39,384 bases of DNA from an uncultured Atopobium sp. (GTDB taxonomy: Bacteria; Actinomycetota; Coriobacteriia; Coriobacteriales; Atopobiaceae), in assembly GCA_938041635.1 (NCBI GenBank), contig CALIAD010000133.1, positions 1 through 39,384 of the forward strand. The letters are read 5' to 3'. Made by a program: the position numbers and the translations under genes. This document shows, piece after piece, positions 36,509-39,384 of this stretch (the first letter of the stretch is position 1; each line of letters begins with the position of its first letter). The notes beneath the pieces are model-generated. The model saw nothing but the letters and a program-made list of their open reading frames with translations, ran no database searches and was not told the origin of the DNA.

Positions 36509-36552
36509 TACACTTAATAGAGTTGCGGACAAAACCAACGTAGTGATTACAT

Positions 36553-36627
36553 TGGGGTATCGTCCAACGGTTAGGACACGGGTTTTTGGTGCCTGGAATG
36601 TGGGTTCGAATCCTACTACCCCAGCCA
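36553..36627 (+). tRNA. tRNA-Gln (anticodon TTG)
   Basis: A full cloverleaf is readable. The acceptor is TGGGGTA / TACCCCA and the D arm GTCCAACGGTTAGGAC. The anticodon arm CGGGT-TTTTGGT-GCCTG has TTG at positions 34-36. The T arm is GTGGG-TTCGAAT-CCTAC, followed by discriminator G and an encoded CCA. A T run after the CCA probably ends the transcript. Confidence 0.96.
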
Positions 36628-36696
36628 TTTTTTACGCAACTTTTGTGTAGGGACGCACTCGTATCGAGTAATACGAAGTACTTTGGAGGCTTACGT

Positions 36697-38085
36697 ATGC
36701 CACTTACTGCGATTGTCCTCGCTGCAGGTGAGGGAACGCGCATGAAGTCCCACCACCCTAAGATTGTGCACAAATTACTAGATAAACCTCTTGTTTGGTG
36801 GAGTGTCAACGCCGCAATTACTGCTGGCGCTGACCGCGTCATTGTGGTTGTTGGTAACCACGCTGACGAGGTTAAATCTGCACTTTCTTGCTTCCCTAAC
36901 CTTGAGTATGTTGCCCAGACCGAGCGTCTTGGCACCGGCCACGCCGTCAAGGTTGTAAAGGATGCTCTTGGTGGCTTCAAGGGACCCGTTGTTGTTATCA
37001 ACGGTGACGCATCTCTGTTGCGCGCACAGTCTATTCTCGACCTTGTCGCAGAAACTAAAGCTCACCACAACGCATGTACGGTACTCACCATGACGCCCCC
37101 AGATCCAACCGGATATGGTCGCGTCATTTCTTCTAACGGCCAGGTAACTGCCATTGTTGAGCACAAAGACGCTACGCCAGAGCAGCGCGAGCAAGAGCGT
37201 GAATGCAACGTTGGCGTTTACTGCTTCTGTGGCGGAAGACTGACCGCAAACATCGATCTTCTCGGCAATGATAACGTGCAGGGCGAGTACTACCTCACTG
37301 ACATGGTGGGCCTCTACGTCAGCCAAGGTGAGCCTGTTGCTGCCGTCCACGTTGACGACTACAAAGAGGCGCTGGGTGTCAACTCCCGCTCCGAGCTTGC
37401 CGTTGCCACCCGCATCATGCAGGAGCGCATCAACGAGCACTGGATGAGCCAGGGAGTTACCATGCTGGACCCAACTTCCGTCTGGATTGGCCCCGAGGTC
37501 ACGCTTGGTATGGACACCGAGGTTCTCCCGCAGACTATGCTCTACGGCAAGACCTCAATTGGCGAGAATTGCGTGGTAGGCCCTAATACTCGTCTGACCG
37601 ATACGCTTGTTGGCAACGACACTGTTGTTGATGAAACTGTAGCTATCAACGCACAGGTAGATGACTTTGCTACCTGCGGTCCTCGCGCTTACCTGCGCCC
37701 AGGGACACACCTCATGCCTCACGCCAAGGCAGGCACCCACGTTGAGATCAAAAATTCAACTATCGGCGAGGGCTCCAAGGTTCCTCACCTCTCCTACATT
37801 GGTGACACTACCATGGGCTCCGGCGTCAACATTGGCGCAGGTTCAATTACGTGCAATTACGACGGCTACCACAAGTTCAAGACACACATTGGCAACAACG
37901 TCTTTGTTGGATCCGATACCATGATGGTGGCACCTGTCTCAATTGGTGATGGCGCACTTGTGGGGGCAAGTTCGTGCATTACAAAGGATGTACCAGCAGA
38001 CGCGCTTGCACTTGAGCGCTCTGAGCAGAAAATTGTTGAGGGATACGCCGCCCAGAGGCGTCACAAGCTTGAGAAAGAGGACTAG
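36697..38085 (+). CDS. glmU: Bifunctional UDP-GlcNAc pyrophosphorylase / glucosamine-1-phosphate acetyltransferase
   Basis: A 462-residue enzyme making UDP-GlcNAc for peptidoglycan and other polymers. The N-terminal uridyltransferase domain carries LAAGEGTRMKS (8-18) with catalytic Arg and Lys22, then TERLGTGHAV and GVYCF. From about residue 250 a left-handed beta-helix acetyltransferase follows: hexapeptide repeats, RPGTHLMPHAKAGTHVEIKN, and the acetyl-CoA/active-site stretch IGAGSITCNYDG. ATG 36697 has GGAGG at seven bases; the frame upstream runs through the tRNA and is rejected. prs starts immediately after its stop codon, so the pair is a translationally linked operon, as in many Gram-positives. 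Confidence 0.97.
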   Translation: MPLTAIVLAAGEGTRMKSHHPKIVHKLLDKPLVWWSVNAAITAGADRVIVVVGNHADEVKSALSCFPNLEYVAQTERLGTGHAVKVVKDALGGFKGPVVVINGDASLLRAQSILDLVAETKAHHNACTVLTMTPPDPTGYGRVISSNGQVTAIVEHKDATPEQREQERECNVGVYCFCGGRLTANIDLLGNDNVQGEYYLTDMVGLYVSQGEPVAAVHVDDYKEALGVNSRSELAVATRIMQERINEHWMSQGVTMLDPTSVWIGPEVTLGMDTEVLPQTMLYGKTSIGENCVVGPNTRLTDTLVGNDTVVDETVAINAQVDDFATCGPRAYLRPGTHLMPHAKAGTHVEIKNSTIGEGSKVPHLSYIGDTTMGSGVNIGAGSITCNYDGYHKFKTHIGNNVFVGSDTMMVAPVSIGDGALVGASSCITKDVPADALALERSEQKIVEGYAAQRRHKLEKED

Positions 38086-39081
38086 ATGTTCGAGAACCTG
38101 AGTGATCCGCTATTAGTTGCTAGAAACATCAAGCTCTACACCGGTACAGGCAACCCTGAACTGGCTCGTAAAGTTGCAGACATTCTTCACCTAGAGCTAC
38201 AAGGTCTTCTCCTCGAGAAGTTTGCTAACGGAGAAATTTACGCTCGCTTTGACGAGTCTGTCCGCGGTGACGAGGTCTTCTTCATTCAGTCTTTGGCAGG
38301 CGTCAACGTCAACGACCTGGTTATGGAGACGCTGATTGTTGCTGACGCTGCAAAGCGCGCATCCGCTAACAGCTTTACCGTGGTTATCCCTCACTACGCA
38401 TATGCTCGTCAGGACCGCAAAGCCGCTGCTCGCGAGCCTATTACCGCTCGCCTAATAGCAAACCTGCTTGAGAAAGCTGGCGTTGACCGCGTCATCACAC
38501 TTGACCTACACCAAGGCCAGATCCAGGGCTTCTTTGACATTCCTGTTTCTCACCTGACCGCTCTCTACCTTCTGGGCGATTACTTTAAGAACAAGCCATT
38601 TGACTGGGAGAATACCGTTGTTGTCTCCCCTGATATGGGTCGTGCAAAAGCAGCTAAGAAGCTTTCCGACTACCTTGACTGTGGCCTTGCAATTGCTCAC
38701 AAGAGCCGTCCTCGCCATAACGAAAGTGCTGTTATGGGCATCATTGGCGACATCAAGGGCAAGACCTGCATCGTTAACGACGACATGATTGATACCGCAG
38801 GTACGCTTTGCGCATCCGTTGTTAAGCTGAAGGAAATGGGTGCTGGCGATATCTACGTCTGTGCTACCCACGGCATCTTCTCTGGTCCTGCAATCGAGCG
38901 CCTCAACAACTCTCCTATTGAGGAGTGCGTGGTCACCGACGCAATTCCTTGCCCAGCAGCAAACCAGGAAGGCTCCAAGATCAAGACGATCACTATTGCA
39001 AACGAGCTTGCCGAGGCAATTTACGCTGTCTACACCGACCGTCCTGTCTCCGATATCTTCGGCGGCGACTTTAACCTGTAA
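38086..39081 (+). CDS. prs: Ribose-phosphate pyrophosphokinase
   Basis: A 331-residue enzyme making PRPP from ribose 5-phosphate and ATP, feeding purine, pyrimidine (pyrE in this window), His and Trp synthesis. It shows FANGEIYARFDESVRG, YARQDRKAAAREPITARL (ATP-binding flexible region), DLHQGQIQGFF, VVSPDMGRAKAA and the PRPP-loop NDDMIDTAGTL (from about 231). ATG 38086 directly abuts the glmU stop, with AAAGAGG upstream. A terminator lies in repeat copy B behind it. Confidence 0.97.
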   Translation: MFENLSDPLLVARNIKLYTGTGNPELARKVADILHLELQGLLLEKFANGEIYARFDESVRGDEVFFIQSLAGVNVNDLVMETLIVADAAKRASANSFTVVIPHYAYARQDRKAAAREPITARLIANLLEKAGVDRVITLDLHQGQIQGFFDIPVSHLTALYLLGDYFKNKPFDWENTVVVSPDMGRAKAAKKLSDYLDCGLAIAHKSRPRHNESAVMGIIGDIKGKTCIVNDDMIDTAGTLCASVVKLKEMGAGDIYVCATHGIFSGPAIERLNNSPIEECVVTDAIPCPAANQEGSKIKTITIANELAEAIYAVYTDRPVSDIFGGDFNL

Positions 39082-39216
39082 CGCCGCAGGTCAGTTGCGC
39101 GCGGCCACAGGTTGCGAGTGATTTCAACCCGGTATCCATTTCGTGTGGATACCGGGTTTCTTGTGCGGAAACGCTGAGAGTGGACCGGGTTTCTCGCCAG
39201 GCGGGCGGTGCGAGCT
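39080..39216. repeat. Intergenic repeat copy B (after prs), contains a terminator
   Basis: Closely similar to 32793-32932 after purL and in the same orientation relative to the gene before it. It starts at the prs stop codon. The stem of its hairpin is a perfect complement here, whereas copy A has one G-U pair. Confidence 0.88.
39127..39163 (+). terminator. Terminator of glmU-prs, inside repeat copy B
   Basis: ACCCGGTATCCA and TGGATACCGGGT are perfectly complementary around TTTCGTG and are followed by TTCTTG. Confidence 0.87.
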
Positions 39217-39384
39217 GGCGCGATCAGCGCGCGCCTGCTGCAAGCCTGATTTCTTCAAAGAATCTGTAAATTTTGCCCTTGAATTCTCAAAGCAAGTGCA
39301 ACGTTTGGTGATGGTAGACTTCCCAAGGACACTTCCAACCCAGACGCTTACGTGGCCTTAAATTGAGTTCATTATATACTGCCT
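39217..39384. other. Right-edge non-coding DNA
   Basis: It holds one copy of the unit seen at 33127-33213 (at 39244) and, at the very end, TATACT (39374-39379), a possible -10 box for a gene beyond the window. No gene is supported. Confidence 0.5.

Overview
The window looks like a core chromosomal segment of an actinobacterium of the class Coriobacteriia, most likely an Atopobiaceae relative (Atopobium/Lancefieldella/Olsenella type). That placement is an inference from the style of the proteins, the medium GC of the housekeeping genes, strong GGAGG ribosome sites and a pyrophosphate-type phosphofructokinase; there is no rRNA to confirm it. Almost all genes are ordinary housekeeping genes with clear starts. 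No phage, insertion sequence or CRISPR array was found.

Layout. 1-1344: left-edge fragment of a MacB-like ABC transporter and a small membrane protein (minus). 1489-5854: PepV-like dipeptidase, a coiled-coil membrane protein (minus) and a MATE exporter. 5968-10342, all minus: O-acetylhomoserine sulfhydrylase, a SixA-CHAD fusion and asparaginyl-tRNA synthetase. 10613-12241: pyrE and a LysR regulator. 12548-17144: an AT-rich, tightly coupled six-gene operon with a BcrA-type ABC ATPase, three membrane proteins and two membrane-anchored exported proteins; this is the most plausible poorly described system. 17287-20527: GTPase EngB, a HelD-type helicase and a cupin. 20740-24045: enolase and PPi-type phosphofructokinase, separated by a 708-base non-coding stretch. 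24233-25159: murB (minus). 25386-28831: an FMN riboswitch followed by a complete riboflavin ECF transporter (S subunit, fused double ATPase, T subunit). 29017-32772: single-chain purL. 33446-36508: galE, a prenyl synthase and a peptidoglycan-binding-domain protein. 36553-39081: tRNA-Gln, glmU and prs.

Functional links. glmU, murB, galE and the prenyl synthase serve envelope precursor synthesis. prs makes the PRPP used by pyrE and by the purine pathway that purL belongs to. eno and the PPi-phosphofructokinase are glycolytic.

The non-coding DNA is unusual in two ways. First, the octamer GGCGAGAA (or its complement TTCTCGCC) occurs 33 times by manual count, on both strands, inside genes in several frames, between genes, and as an inverted pair forming a terminator; chance predicts about one. 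Second, many gene-free gaps carry their own short tandem repeat (about 20-39 bp units, 2-4 copies), each of different sequence, and a terminator-containing repeat of about 140 bp follows both purL and prs.
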